A DNA stretch of 64,000 bases from contig NZ_JAJEKE010000006.1 in the NCBI RefSeq assembly GCF_024363565.1, positions 124,001 to 188,000 on the forward strand. Direction: 5' to 3'. The notes under the pieces were generated by a model. That model saw only the letters and a program-made list of their open reading frames with translations, ran no database searches and was not told the origin of the DNA. Shown in pieces: positions 16,473 to 24,901 of the stretch. Source of the DNA: Lutispora saccharofermentans. GTDB lineage: Bacteria; Bacillota; Clostridia; Lutisporales; Lutisporaceae. A program made the translations under genes and the position numbers. Numbering within the stretch: the stretch's first letter is position 1; each line of letters opens with the position of its first letter.

Positions 16473-16844
16473 TTAATGCCCGCATCCTCCGTGATGACTG
16501 CAGCAGCTGCTGGCTGCAAATTCGGGCAATTGGTTTTTCTTAAAAAGATCAATATTGTCAGATACTGTTCCCGTCATTACCTTATAGACTTTTACTCCCT
16601 GATTGTTCAGCTTTGTCAATGCTCCCGCTCCTATGCCGGCTACCAAAATGGCATCTATCTTTTCTCCCCCAAGGGCCTTTAGCGGCTGGCACATCCCATG
16701 CTCATGATGCAAGTCTCCATTGTCGATCACCTTCATTTTCTGATCATTCAAATCATATACAAGGAAGAAAGGGGCTGAGCCGAAATGATTATAAGCGACG
16801 CTTTCCAAGCCTTTATTTTCTTCCACAGGAATACATACCTTCAT
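16473..16844 (-). CDS. NifX/NafY-like (dinitrogenase iron-molybdenum cofactor type) protein
   Basis: This 123-residue protein has an RNase-H-like NifX fold (MKVCIPVEENKGLES, YNHFGSAPFFLVYDL, GGEKIDAILVAGIGAGAL) and ends in a Cys/His cluster, SSCCSHHGGCGH, likely to bind metal. Such stand-alone proteins occur widely in anaerobes and are thought to carry or insert metal clusters; nitrogen fixation is not implied. The ATG at 16844 is set by AGGAG seven bases upstream. It follows an ArsR gene by 13 bases, so they form an operon that probably responds to metal. Confidence 0.85.
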   Translation of the reverse strand: MKVCIPVEENKGLESVAYNHFGSAPFFLVYDLNDQKMKVIDNGDLHHEHGMCQPLKALGGEKIDAILVAGIGAGALTKLNNQGVKVYKVMTGTVSDNIDLFKKNQLPEFAASSCCSHHGGCGH

Positions 16845-16857
16845 ATTCATTCTCCTT

Positions 16858-17223
16858 TCAACATTTATGGTTTTTACAGCATCTTGCTTTTCTTGATTGG
16901 CATAATACTTCACAGTCATCCGGGATATGCAGGCCAAGGTTAAAGGCTATGGATGGATCATCATCTCTCAATTGATCTATAAATTCTATCATTTGCGATA
17001 AAACCTGCTTCTGAACATCATAGTGGACAAAGTATCCTGCCTTTCTGCCTTCTATCAGTCCTGCATCCCTGAGGATCTTCAAATGTTGAGAAACAGCTGC
17101 TTCCGAAAGATTCAAATGCCTTGCTACTCCTTTGGCGCATATCCTCTTTCTTGAAAGAATGATGAGTATTTTAAGTCTGGTTTCATCTCCAAGAGCTTTA
17201 AACAGCTGTAAAATAGGATCCAT
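16858..17223 (-). CDS. ArsR/SmtB family repressor
   Basis: This 121-residue winged-helix protein is a paralogue of the ArsR at 11,619: both share DETR.KIL, LSEA.(I/V)SQHLKILR(E/D)AGLI and KAGYFVHYDV or RGYFMHYDV. Its tail CEVLCQSRKARCCKNHKC is Cys-rich and probably metal binding. GGAGGAACCA precedes the ATG. It is cotranscribed with the NifX-like gene and probably represses both. Confidence 0.88.
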   Translation of the reverse strand: MDPILQLFKALGDETRLKILIILSRKRICAKGVARHLNLSEAAVSQHLKILRDAGLIEGRKAGYFVHYDVQKQVLSQMIEFIDQLRDDDPSIAFNLGLHIPDDCEVLCQSRKARCCKNHKC

Positions 17224-17239
17224 TGGTTCCTCCTTTTAG

Positions 17240-17255
17240 TTAAGTATTTGCTTAA
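17240..17255. promoter_or_regulatory. possible ArsR operator
   Basis: TTAAG-N6-CTTAA forms a dyad 17 bases ahead of the ArsR start, with another half site, CTTAAGTATTTTTG, about 20 bases further upstream. This fits the imperfect 12-2-12-like sites of ArsR proteins. Confidence 0.55.
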
Positions 17256-17310
17256 TTAGATAATATAACTCTTAAGTATTTTTGTCAACCAGGAATTATA
17301 TGAGGTAATA

Positions 17311-17344
17311 AAAATACCCCTGCAATTTGCAGAGGTATTTTTTG
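17311..17344 (-). terminator. terminator of the FG-GAP-like gene
   Basis: Read on the minus strand, AATACCTCTGCAAA pairs with TTGCAGGGGTATT and is followed by TTTT. It lies ten bases after the stop of the large exported protein. Confidence 0.8.
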
Positions 17345-17353
17345 TAATGCTTA

Positions 17354-19252
17354 TTAATCAATAGACTCAGATACCTTCACGTCTACCAGCTTGATCCTAT
17401 CATTATCTATCTTCCATATAGATTGTACATAGCCTAGGGTATCTGCATTCGCTGTTCCGAGAGCCCTCTGCGTACCAACAAGTTCCAATATTCCGTCATT
17501 ATCCGCATCAACAGCTTTAAGATCGCTTAAGGGATTAGACATACCACCCGGCTGCATTAGCATCTTACCCTGTTCATTGTAAATTCCACCCTCTACATAA
17601 AGGGATTTCTTGCTGCTTATGTCCAAGGTATAAGTTTTATTCATTTCCTTAACAAATATGTCTGCTTTAAAGTGATCTTTGTATATTACATCAAAATCTA
17701 AGCCTTTGCTGAATTTATCCTGATCTAGCAAATGCACCGCTTTATTTCCCTTAAAGGATATAAGGCTGTATGTTGACATTCCGCCACTCCCGCCGCTGTA
17801 AACACTTATCAGCATTTCTTCTGCTTTATCATCATTGAAAATCCCTAAGAATAATTCAGGTGCATAGCCTTCGTTATTCCCGGTTAAGGTAAATTCCTCA
17901 TATATGAAGTCCTTCTCGTCATTGATCTGAATTTTTAAGTCTCTTACATACAGCGAGTCGCTGCCGAATTCCTTTGTTCCCATTAATGTAACCTTATCTA
18001 TGCTGCCATTGCCATTGACATCTCCTTCTTTAGTCATAAGAGGCATAGCAATACCAGCTTGCTCCAGGTTCATCTTCTGCCCGGCCCATTTCCAGGTGGT
18101 TATCAAATAGGCAATAGAATCCGCATGGCAGCATCCGCAGATTCTCTGGGTACCTATCAATTCAAAGCTGCCGTCAAGGTCAATATCAACAGGCTTGAGC
18201 TCTCCGTAAGAATCTGTCCAGCCTTCGGTGCTCTGCAAAATCTTGCCTTCATTATCATAAATGCCTGCTCCAACATACATAGCTTCATTATATGCCAAAT
18301 CCAATATTTCTGTTTTATCTAATGTGTCACTTCTAAGCTCGGTTTTGAAGTCCGGTAAAAATTTAACCTTTAGGTCAATTCCTTGATTGAACTTTTCAAA
18401 ATCAAACAAAGAATGAGGTTTATTCTCTTTAAAAGAAAACAGTGCATATTGTATTATACCTCCGCTTCCTCCCGTAGGCATACCGATCAATACATCATCT
18501 ACTTTATCGCCGTTGAAATCTCCGACAAAAGCAGAAGCTCCATATCCCCCGGCATCTTTATCAATGGCTGCTTCCATATATTCCCTTGTTTTGCCGTCCT
18601 GAACAATTAATATCACATCGGAACAATAAAGTGAATCATCATATTCTCGAACTCCGGCAACAATAATATGATCCTTAACCTTGTCCCCATTAATATCTTC
18701 AAATTTGTAATCGCTTACATATGTATTGCCGCTCAATTTCAACTCAGGTATTGATAATTTATCATTAACTGAATACTTCGGACGATTAATGCTGATTTCA
18801 GCATTTTCCTTTGACATATCAACATCGCATTTTAAGACTTCTGTAAAAAATTCCAAGGGCACATATGTACCTGATTTTTTCATTTCAGGCGCTGCACCTA
18901 GTTTAAAGGGTGCCATTTTTGTAAAGAAATAGCTGTCTTCTCCTATTTTTATTTTTGTCCATTGAGCTTTCAGGTTAAGCTCTACGCTATTCTCACTGCC
19001 AATCCATTTTACATCGTAGCCCAATGCCTCTGCTGCCGCTCTGAGAGGAACCATCACATGTCCGTTTTTCTCATATATGGATGAATTGTTTAAATTCAAT
19101 GCCTTTCCATTTACCCATATGCTTTCAGGTATTTTCACCAAATCTGCTGAGGCTTTAGTCTCTGAAGACTGAGCCACAGCCATTGCAGGCTGTCCTGCCA
19201 ATAAAACGCTTACCATAAGCAATGCCGCTAAAACTAATTTCTGCTTTTTCAT
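17354..19252 (-). CDS. exported protein: copper-amine-oxidase-type stalk domain plus duplicated FG-GAP/VCBS-like repeats
   Basis: The product (632 aa) has a Sec signal peptide (MKKQKLVLAALLMVSVLLAG, AMA cleavage site ~25). Residues ~40-165 form a stalk domain (WVNGKALNLNN, VPLRAAAEALGYDVKW, SGTYVPLEFFTEVL), commonly seen on clostridial surface proteins. The rest is two copies of one unit (~175-390 and ~400-625), each with a calcium-binding-like D-N-G-D segment (DINGDKVKDHI, DVNGNGSIDKV), a GGSGG(I/M) loop, and a closing DLDGSFELIGTQR or DADNDGILELVGTQR. It is probably cell-surface or secreted. It lies directly downstream of the accessory SecA gene, which may export it. Confidence 0.8.
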   Translation of the reverse strand: MKKQKLVLAALLMVSVLLAGQPAMAVAQSSETKASADLVKIPESIWVNGKALNLNNSSIYEKNGHVMVPLRAAAEALGYDVKWIGSENSVELNLKAQWTKIKIGEDSYFFTKMAPFKLGAAPEMKKSGTYVPLEFFTEVLKCDVDMSKENAEISINRPKYSVNDKLSIPELKLSGNTYVSDYKFEDINGDKVKDHIIVAGVREYDDSLYCSDVILIVQDGKTREYMEAAIDKDAGGYGASAFVGDFNGDKVDDVLIGMPTGGSGGIIQYALFSFKENKPHSLFDFEKFNQGIDLKVKFLPDFKTELRSDTLDKTEILDLAYNEAMYVGAGIYDNEGKILQSTEGWTDSYGELKPVDIDLDGSFELIGTQRICGCCHADSIAYLITTWKWAGQKMNLEQAGIAMPLMTKEGDVNGNGSIDKVTLMGTKEFGSDSLYVRDLKIQINDEKDFIYEEFTLTGNNEGYAPELFLGIFNDDKAEEMLISVYSGGSGGMSTYSLISFKGNKAVHLLDQDKFSKGLDFDVIYKDHFKADIFVKEMNKTYTLDISSKKSLYVEGGIYNEQGKMLMQPGGMSNPLSDLKAVDADNDGILELVGTQRALGTANADTLGYVQSIWKIDNDRIKLVDVKVSESID

Positions 19253-19292
19253 ATTTCGTCCACCTCTAAAAGTATATTTATCACTGAACTAA

Positions 19293-19338
19293 CATTCAGT
19301 GGGGGTTGAATCCCCCTCTGAATGAAGTCTCGTTCAAT
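19293..19338. repeat. hairpin repeat related to 53,736-53,795
   Basis: CATTCAGTGGGGGTTGAATC then CCCCTCTGAATGAAGTCTCG forms a stem. The right half is identical to the right arm of the larger repeat at 53,736. A nested stem ATGAAGTCT/AGACTTCAT follows. It lies between the secA2-like stop and the next gene and may terminate secA2 transcription. Confidence 0.65.
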
Positions 19339-19442
19339 ATGCATTGGAAATGCATAAGACTTCATCTCAAATGCACTTGTTATTATTTTGACGGATTCAA
19401 TCAAAATAAAGTTTCGAATTGCACACTCCATGTTCATGATTA

Positions 19443-21806
19443 TTATTTTTTAAAAATTGACCGCACCGAAAAAAGAGTGCCCTTGATGTAAGTAGAAGCA
19501 GCTTTTACCAGATACGGAAGGCGGCTGAACTGATCGGGACTGTCATTCATAAGATATGTCCAGGTAGATGATGGCCCTTTCAGGATCTTATCATCCAGCA
19601 AAACTCCATTTTCATCCGCTTCAGCGCTGTTGAATATATTAACTATCTCTGAATCTATCTCCCTCACCATATTTTCATAAGCCTCAGCAGCAATCCTGTG
19701 AAATTCATCCAAAGGATTTTTATTTCCTAAGGAGACCAAATGTATCCCTTCCTGCACATATGATATATAGTCAAGATAATCGGCCCAGCATTTGTTTATG
19801 CAATATAGAGTGATCTGTTTTTCTGCTTTACGTAAAGCCTCTTCCCCCACTTCTGCCATAAGAGAATAATATCTGTCGGCAGCTTTAACAGACAGCAGCT
19901 CCGGGACAATCCTATCATGCAATATTTCCTGCCGCCTATTATGGATGATGCGGCGCTGCTGTTCAATGATATAGGAATATTTCCAAAGCTGCCTTCTCAC
20001 ATCTGAATTATATCCCTCTACCATTCTTTGCCCTTTTTCTATGGCACGCTTTATTGAAGCATCTTCATGAGGGTCTTGCTGCTTTGCTCTATAATCATGG
20101 ATATCTGTTGTTCTTATGATTCCATACTTTTTTATCAAACCATCCTCAAAACTTATAAAGAATCTGCTTTCTCCCGGATCGCCCTGGCGTCCTGCCCTGC
20201 CTCGGAGCTGGTCATCAATCCTGCTGCTTTCGTGACGGCTTGTTCCGATCACATATAACCCGCCCAATGCAGCAACCCCATCTCTCTGCTCTTCATTCAT
20301 CCCTCCCAGCTTTATGTCAATGCCGCGCCCAGCCATATTGGTAGAAACAGTTACAGCTCCAAGCTCCCCTGCTTTTGCAATTATTTTTGCTTCCATAGCG
20401 TCATTTTTTGCATTTAGTATCCTGCATTCCACTCCAGCCTTATTTAAATCATTTGCAAGGTTTTCTGATTCCTCTATACTCGCTGTGCCTATCAATACAG
20501 GCTGACATCTTTTGTTTGCTCTGATGACTTCCTTTATAATAGCCTTATTTTTTGTATGTATGTCAGTAAAAATTACATCTTCATGGTCTATGCGGATGCA
20601 AGGCTTATTGGTTGGGATCACCAGCACCTCCAATCCATATAATTCATTGAGCTCTCCTGCAGCTCTTTTGGCAGTGCCGGTCATGCCGCAGAGCCTCGGG
20701 TATAAGCTCAAAAAATGCTGAAGCGCTACAGAGCCCATTATTTTCCCTTTATAGTCAGATGCTATGCCTTCCTTTGCCTCCACTGCACCCTGCAAATTAT
20801 CAGGCCAGTGCCGCTTATCCGCTATGCGCCCTGTAAACTCATCAATAATCTCGATCCTTCCGTTTCGTACAATGTAATCCTTATCCTTGTAAAGCAGCTT
20901 TTCAGCATGAAGGGCGCAGTTGATTTTGGTCAGCAATTCCAGATTCTTTATGTCATAGAGGTTTCCGGATCCCAGCATTTCTTCAACCCGCATAAGGCCG
21001 GCATCTGTGAGATATATATTTCTTTCGTATTGGTCTATCTCATAATCTGCATCAGCTTCAAGCCCTTTAACAATATTGTGAAAACGCGCCAATCCTTCCG
21101 CTTCAGTCTTTACATTCCCTGCAATCACCAGAGGTATGCGGGCTTCGTCAATGAGTATGGAATCAGCTTCATCCACTATGGCGTAATTGAACCGGCGCTG
21201 TGCGACATTCTTCCGGTCTGCGCATAAGAAATCTCTTAAATAATCGAAGCCCGATTCCTTAGCCGTCACATAGGCAACATCACAAGAATAGGCTTTCTGC
21301 CTTTTCTCTATGCTCATGCCTTCTCTTATATAGCCTGCCCTTAATCCCAGAAATTCATAAACAGGCCCCATCCACTGCGCATCCCTGAAAGCCAGGTAAT
21401 CATTAACGGTCAATATATGAACTCCCTTCCCGGATAGTGCATTCAAATAGGCAGGTGACACAGCCGCCAGGGTTTTGCCTTCTCCGGTCTGCATTTCTAT
21501 GATTTTGCCCTTATGCAGGGCAATACCCGCAATGATCTGCACATCGAAAGGATACAACCCTAATACACGGTATGAGGCTTCCCGTACAAGAGCAAAGGCT
21601 TCTGCCAGCAGTTTATCCAGGGATTCTCCTTTTTGAGCCCGCTGCTTCAGCTTCCGTGAGACAGTCTTCAGCTCATTATCGCTTAAAGTTTTTAGTTTTA
21701 TATCATTGATCTCATTCAAGATCTTATAATAAAGCTTTAAATCATATTCAACGGGATTATACCAATCCTTGATAAAGTCATTAAAGTGTCTTAGCTTTTT
21801 AAGCAT
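19443..21806 (-). CDS. secA2: accessory preprotein translocase ATPase, SecA2-like
   Basis: This 787-residue SecA-family ATPase has Walker A MQTGEGKTLAA (~residue 105), DEAD box VDEADSILIDEARIPL (~212), CGMTGTA, STNMAGRGIDIKLGG (~490) and QLRGRAGRQGDPG (~540). It lacks the C-terminal zinc-binding CxCxSG...CH tail of housekeeping SecA and is shorter. It carries the GIHLVSLGNKNPLDEFHRIA segment in the scaffold region. These features point to an accessory SecA that exports a subset of surface proteins. The gene directly upstream of the FG-GAP-like exported protein on the same strand, it may serve that protein. No SecY2 or glycosylation genes are visible here. Confidence 0.83.
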   Translation of the reverse strand: MLKKLRHFNDFIKDWYNPVEYDLKLYYKILNEINDIKLKTLSDNELKTVSRKLKQRAQKGESLDKLLAEAFALVREASYRVLGLYPFDVQIIAGIALHKGKIIEMQTGEGKTLAAVSPAYLNALSGKGVHILTVNDYLAFRDAQWMGPVYEFLGLRAGYIREGMSIEKRQKAYSCDVAYVTAKESGFDYLRDFLCADRKNVAQRRFNYAIVDEADSILIDEARIPLVIAGNVKTEAEGLARFHNIVKGLEADADYEIDQYERNIYLTDAGLMRVEEMLGSGNLYDIKNLELLTKINCALHAEKLLYKDKDYIVRNGRIEIIDEFTGRIADKRHWPDNLQGAVEAKEGIASDYKGKIMGSVALQHFLSLYPRLCGMTGTAKRAAGELNELYGLEVLVIPTNKPCIRIDHEDVIFTDIHTKNKAIIKEVIRANKRCQPVLIGTASIEESENLANDLNKAGVECRILNAKNDAMEAKIIAKAGELGAVTVSTNMAGRGIDIKLGGMNEEQRDGVAALGGLYVIGTSRHESSRIDDQLRGRAGRQGDPGESRFFISFEDGLIKKYGIIRTTDIHDYRAKQQDPHEDASIKRAIEKGQRMVEGYNSDVRRQLWKYSYIIEQQRRIIHNRRQEILHDRIVPELLSVKAADRYYSLMAEVGEEALRKAEKQITLYCINKCWADYLDYISYVQEGIHLVSLGNKNPLDEFHRIAAEAYENMVREIDSEIVNIFNSAEADENGVLLDDKILKGPSSTWTYLMNDSPDQFSRLPYLVKAASTYIKGTLFSVRSIFKK

Positions 21807-21881
21807 AAAAAAACTCCTCCTTCTGTAAATGGCAAAATAAACATATGATTCATGAAACCATATGAGTGTATATATGCTTGA

Positions 21882-22187
21882 TTATTTTACAGAAAGGGAA
21901 TCGTCTAATTTTAAGATATTATAAAGGATAAGCATAAGGCTGCTGAAGAAAAAGATTATATCCAAAGAAAGTATGAAATGATTTGAAGAAGTAAAAAAAC
22001 GGCAAGCACTCGCAGCCAAAGAGGCCAATTCTATTTTTATCAGAAAGCACTGATACAAAACCTGCATATTTGGGGCAAGTAAAAGAACACATGATAATAA
22101 AGCCTCATTCTTAAATGAATAAGCCAATTGCCTGGCTATCAGAGTCAAGCCTGCTGCTATCGTCAGAAAGGCAATAGTATATATCAT
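21882..22187 (-). CDS. small hydrophobic protein of unknown function
   Basis: This 101-residue protein has about three hydrophobic stretches (residues 2-18, 28-50, 70-92) and no motif I recognise. GGGGTGAAATAAGCGC ahead of the ATG gives a plausible start, and it follows the FmdE-like gene by 25 bases, so it is probably cotranscribed. It ends about 75 bases before secA2 and could be a membrane partner of either neighbour. The coding assignment itself is moderately secure. Confidence 0.55.
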   Translation of the reverse strand: MIYTIAFLTIAAGLTLIARQLAYSFKNEALLSCVLLLAPNMQVLYQCFLIKIELASLAASACRFFTSSNHFILSLDIIFFFSSLMLILYNILKLDDSLSVK

Positions 22188-22212
22188 GCGCTTATTTCAC
22201 CCCCTGTTTCTA

Positions 22213-22737
22213 TCAAAATCCCCTGCTGTATTCCTCAAAGCAATCCAGGCAAACCTTTTTGCCATCCATAAACCTGATTTTATGGTCTGCCGCTCCTTCT
22301 CCGCAATTTTCGCAGATGATGGTCTGGAATATCTTCGCCCTCTGAGGTATAGGGTAATGAGGTACTTTAAATTCAAATAAATCCTCTGCCGGAGAGTTCA
22401 GCAAGTATTCTTGCTTCTCTTTTCTATCCATACTGCGGCTGAATGGCTTCAAAACCATCCTTATACTTTTCCCGGTGCTTCTTTCAAAAAAGCTGTATGC
22501 GCTTTTCCCCCTGTCTCTGAATATAAGGTTCCCCTTGCCGCAGGTGCAGCCTGTCATGACCTGTATAGCATCTACGCCGCAGGCATCATTCTCAGTAACG
22601 CATACTATTTCCTCATCCGGTGAAAATCCTATTCCTAACCTGGCTATTGCGGCTTCGGCGGCCTTAAATCCGATAGCCAGCCCGGGGCATTCATGACCAT
22701 GGAACTTCACACATTTATCCCATAATTCTTTATTCAT
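22213..22737 (-). CDS. FmdE family protein
   Basis: The product (174 aa) belongs to the FmdE family, named from formylmethanofuran dehydrogenase subunit E but widespread in anaerobes without that pathway. The N-terminal domain has CVKFHGHECPGLAIGFKAA, with the His and Cys that bind metal, then ENDACGVDAIQVMTGCTCGKGN. The last 40 residues carry a zinc-ribbon-like CENCGEGA...CLDCFEEY. It is likely a cytosolic metal-binding protein linked to molybdenum or tungsten enzymes or metal insertion. None of those enzymes is in this window, so the role is open. Confidence 0.88.
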   Translation of the reverse strand: MNKELWDKCVKFHGHECPGLAIGFKAAEAAIARLGIGFSPDEEIVCVTENDACGVDAIQVMTGCTCGKGNLIFRDRGKSAYSFFERSTGKSIRMVLKPFSRSMDRKEKQEYLLNSPAEDLFEFKVPHYPIPQRAKIFQTIICENCGEGAADHKIRFMDGKKVCLDCFEEYSRGF

Positions 22738-22930
22738 GTTTAAACCTCCGTATTGCAGCTATAAAAAGCTTCCTATTAATTCAATAGCATCTATTTTGAA
22801 ATCTTTATGCCATGGCTGTCGCTCCACTTCTCAATTGCAGTCATCATGGCATTCTACCTCTAGTTCAAATATATCCATAGTATATACATTAGTCAATAAC
22901 TATATAAGACACTTCATTGGATGATATCGT
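22738..22930. other. intergenic region with weak fold-back remnant
   Basis: This stretch contains AATAGCATCT near 22,783 and ATGCCATGGCTG facing CAGTCATCATGGCAT, giving an imperfect hairpin at about 22,808-22,856. It resembles the fold-back elements only at one end. No gene is seen. Confidence 0.4.
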
Positions 22931-22964
22931 ATATACAAAAAACATGGACGGTGATCCATGTTTT
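22931..22964 (-). terminator. terminator of the ADP-ribosylglycohydrolase operon
   Basis: On the minus strand AAAACATGGA pairs with TCCATGTTTT around a 6-base loop and is followed by a T-run. It lies 14 bases after the stop codon of the last gene. Confidence 0.85.
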
Positions 22965-22977
22965 CCAAATAGCATTC

Positions 22978-23958
22978 CTAGCCCAGCAAAGCTTGAGCTA
23001 TACCCATAAAGTCAATTTTATTTCTATGCTTGATCTCTTCTATCCACTTGCTGCTCAGACTGCCGGCTCCGCTGAAGGCTCCGCAGATCCCCCCTGTTAT
23101 AGATGCATTGGTATCTGCATCGTTGCCTACGTTCACCGCTGCTATGATGCCTTTTCCCGCGTTGCCTTCCGCAGCATAAAATATTCCGAGAGAAAGAGGT
23201 ATGGATTCGTAGCTTTTCATATCGGAGCCTATGTACCGGTACAGCTCATAGCAGATATGCTCCAGGCTCTTCGGCCTGTTGCTGTCGACTATATCTATGG
23301 CCAGCTGTATCCTGGCAGCTACAGAAGGAGCGGGTATGTCAAAGCCTACCTCTTCCCCTCTTTGGGCAGCATAGATCGCGGCCTCCATGACCTGCCTTGA
23401 AGTATAGCCCCCTTCTACGCCCAGGGCTACAGCCGCGGCCACAGCACAGGTGGATGCTACCCCCGGCTTGCTGCCGTGGGAAGGCAATGCAGATTGTATG
23501 GCATCCGCAACGGCATCCTCTATTCTGCCATGATTGAAGATACCTATAGGCATTGCTCTCATGGCCCCGCCGTTGGTATCGCCTTTTTTGCCTATCTCCA
23601 AATAATCCTTGCCCTTTATTATCGCTTCCAAAAATCTGCGGGTGCTGGGCCCTATAACAGTAGAATCCAGCATTTTTTTATCTATGGCCCATCTTCTCAT
23701 CTTTTCAACAAAGAGGTCTGCGTCAAATCCTTTAGCCTCTATCAAGACAGAGGATATTATCAAAGATTCCTCCGTGTCATCTGTTATCTCGCCTTGCTGC
23801 AAAGAGCCGTGAGCAATCTGCTCCGCTGCCGGCTTCATAAAATCCGTAATCTTCCCGTATACTCTCTTTATCTGATCCGGCGACATGAATGAAGCCGGCA
23901 TTCCCATGGCGTCTCCGATAGCCGCCCCCAATAAGCTTCCATATGCTCTATCTATCAT
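22978..23958 (-). CDS. ADP-ribosylglycohydrolase family protein
   Basis: This 326-residue all-alpha hydrolase has the two acidic metal-binding motifs of the family: GEITDDTEE at ~58 and GNDADTNASITGGICGA at ~272, plus GSLLGAAIGDAMG at the start and GGAMRAMPIG at ~130. Members cleave N-glycosidic bonds to ADP-ribose or related ribosides using two magnesium ions. Here it is the last gene of an operon with a PfkB sugar kinase and a Pot-like ABC importer. It therefore probably hydrolyses an imported riboside-like compound rather than protein ADP-ribose. The start overlaps the kinase gene by 11 bases. Confidence 0.88.
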   Translation of the reverse strand: MIDRAYGSLLGAAIGDAMGMPASFMSPDQIKRVYGKITDFMKPAAEQIAHGSLQQGEITDDTEESLIISSVLIEAKGFDADLFVEKMRRWAIDKKMLDSTVIGPSTRRFLEAIIKGKDYLEIGKKGDTNGGAMRAMPIGIFNHGRIEDAVADAIQSALPSHGSKPGVASTCAVAAAVALGVEGGYTSRQVMEAAIYAAQRGEEVGFDIPAPSVAARIQLAIDIVDSNRPKSLEHICYELYRYIGSDMKSYESIPLSLGIFYAAEGNAGKGIIAAVNVGNDADTNASITGGICGAFSGAGSLSSKWIEEIKHRNKIDFMGIAQALLG

Positions 23959-24901
23959 AAGCCTTATCCCTTTCCATATTCGTTAGATTTTTAATGTCTT
24001 CTATTCCAAATTTCCCGTGAGGCCCTTTAAAGGTAGCGGTGATTGCGCCGCAGGCGCAAGCGACATTGACGGCTTCACAGGTGGACAGGCCATGGGATAA
24101 TCCGTATATGAGGCCTGCTGCAAAGCTATCTCCCGCACCTGTAGTATCTATGACATCTACTTTAAAGGAAGGCATAACAAAGCTCATATCTTTGCTCCAC
24201 ACCTTGACCCCCCTGCTTCCCTGTTTGAGCACCAGCAGCTCTATTCCCGTGCTCTTGAACCAATTCTCAGGCTCCGCATCCAATGCCAGAATGCTTTTTA
24301 TTGTTTCTGCTTCAGTCTCATTGGGAGTGATTATATCGGCTTTGGACAAGATCCAGAGAAGGGTATCCTTCTCTATCAGCTGCGCTAAGGGTCCCGGATC
24401 AAATAAAATCTTGCTTCCCATATCTTTGAGCCTTCCAATGGCCTCTATAATATTGCTGGAATATCTTTCATCCAGCAAGTAATATCCTGTTACATATACA
24501 TAGGATATTTTTGCCATCAATTCATCTGCTGTCATATAGGGAGAAAAGTACGATTCGCAGCCCTTATAGGTCAGGAAGGTCCTTTCTCCGGCACCCTCCA
24601 GGATCGTGACACAGTACCCGGAGCTCTCGCCTTCAAGCTGCTTTATGCAGCTCGCATCGAACCGGTTATCCTCGATATAGCTTTTGATCATATCGCCTCT
24701 GATATCTCCGCCCACGGCGGACACGATATAGGGCTGCATCCCAAGATTCTTCAAGGTTTGAGCCACATTTACGGCACAGCCCCCGATCCTTTCAAAGCTA
24801 TCATTTATGAGGACATCCTGTCCTCTTACGGGATATTCCTTTACCATCATATAGCTGTCTACAATAATGCCCCCAAATATCAGAACATTTCCTCCATCCA
24901 A
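23948..24901 (-). CDS. PfkB family carbohydrate kinase (ribokinase-like)
   Basis: This 317-residue kinase carries GGCAVNVAQTLKNLG near residue 40 and the anion-hole and catalytic-base motif DTTGAGDSFAAGLIYGLS at ~255, with DIITPNETEAETI at ~185. PfkB enzymes phosphorylate ribose, fructose, nucleosides or similar sugars. TTG at 24,901 starts immediately after the ATPase stop codon, with GAGGA upstream. The pairing with an N-glycosidase suggests it phosphorylates the released sugar or the intact riboside. The substrate is inferred only. Confidence 0.88.
   Translation of the reverse strand: MDGGNVLIFGGIIVDSYMMVKEYPVRGQDVLINDSFERIGGCAVNVAQTLKNLGMQPYIVSAVGGDIRGDMIKSYIEDNRFDASCIKQLEGESSGYCVTILEGAGERTFLTYKGCESYFSPYMTADELMAKISYVYVTGYYLLDERYSSNIIEAIGRLKDMGSKILFDPGPLAQLIEKDTLLWILSKADIITPNETEAETIKSILALDAEPENWFKSTGIELLVLKQGSRGVKVWSKDMSFVMPSFKVDVIDTTGAGDSFAAGLIYGLSHGLSTCEAVNVACACGAITATFKGPHGKFGIEDIKNLTNMERDKAYDR

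Noticed and set aside
16473..16844. Nitrogen-fixation locus based on the NifX-like protein
   Set aside because: No nifHDK or cofactor genes are nearby; stand-alone NifX-like proteins are common in anaerobes that do not fix nitrogen.
19443..21806. Housekeeping SecA
   Set aside because: The zinc-binding C-terminal tail is absent, the length is short and the setting is with a surface protein, so an accessory SecA2-like call is better.
22783..22856. Third copy of the 212-bp fold-back element
   Set aside because: Only a short AATAGCATCT match at one end and an imperfect hairpin are seen; the body does not match.
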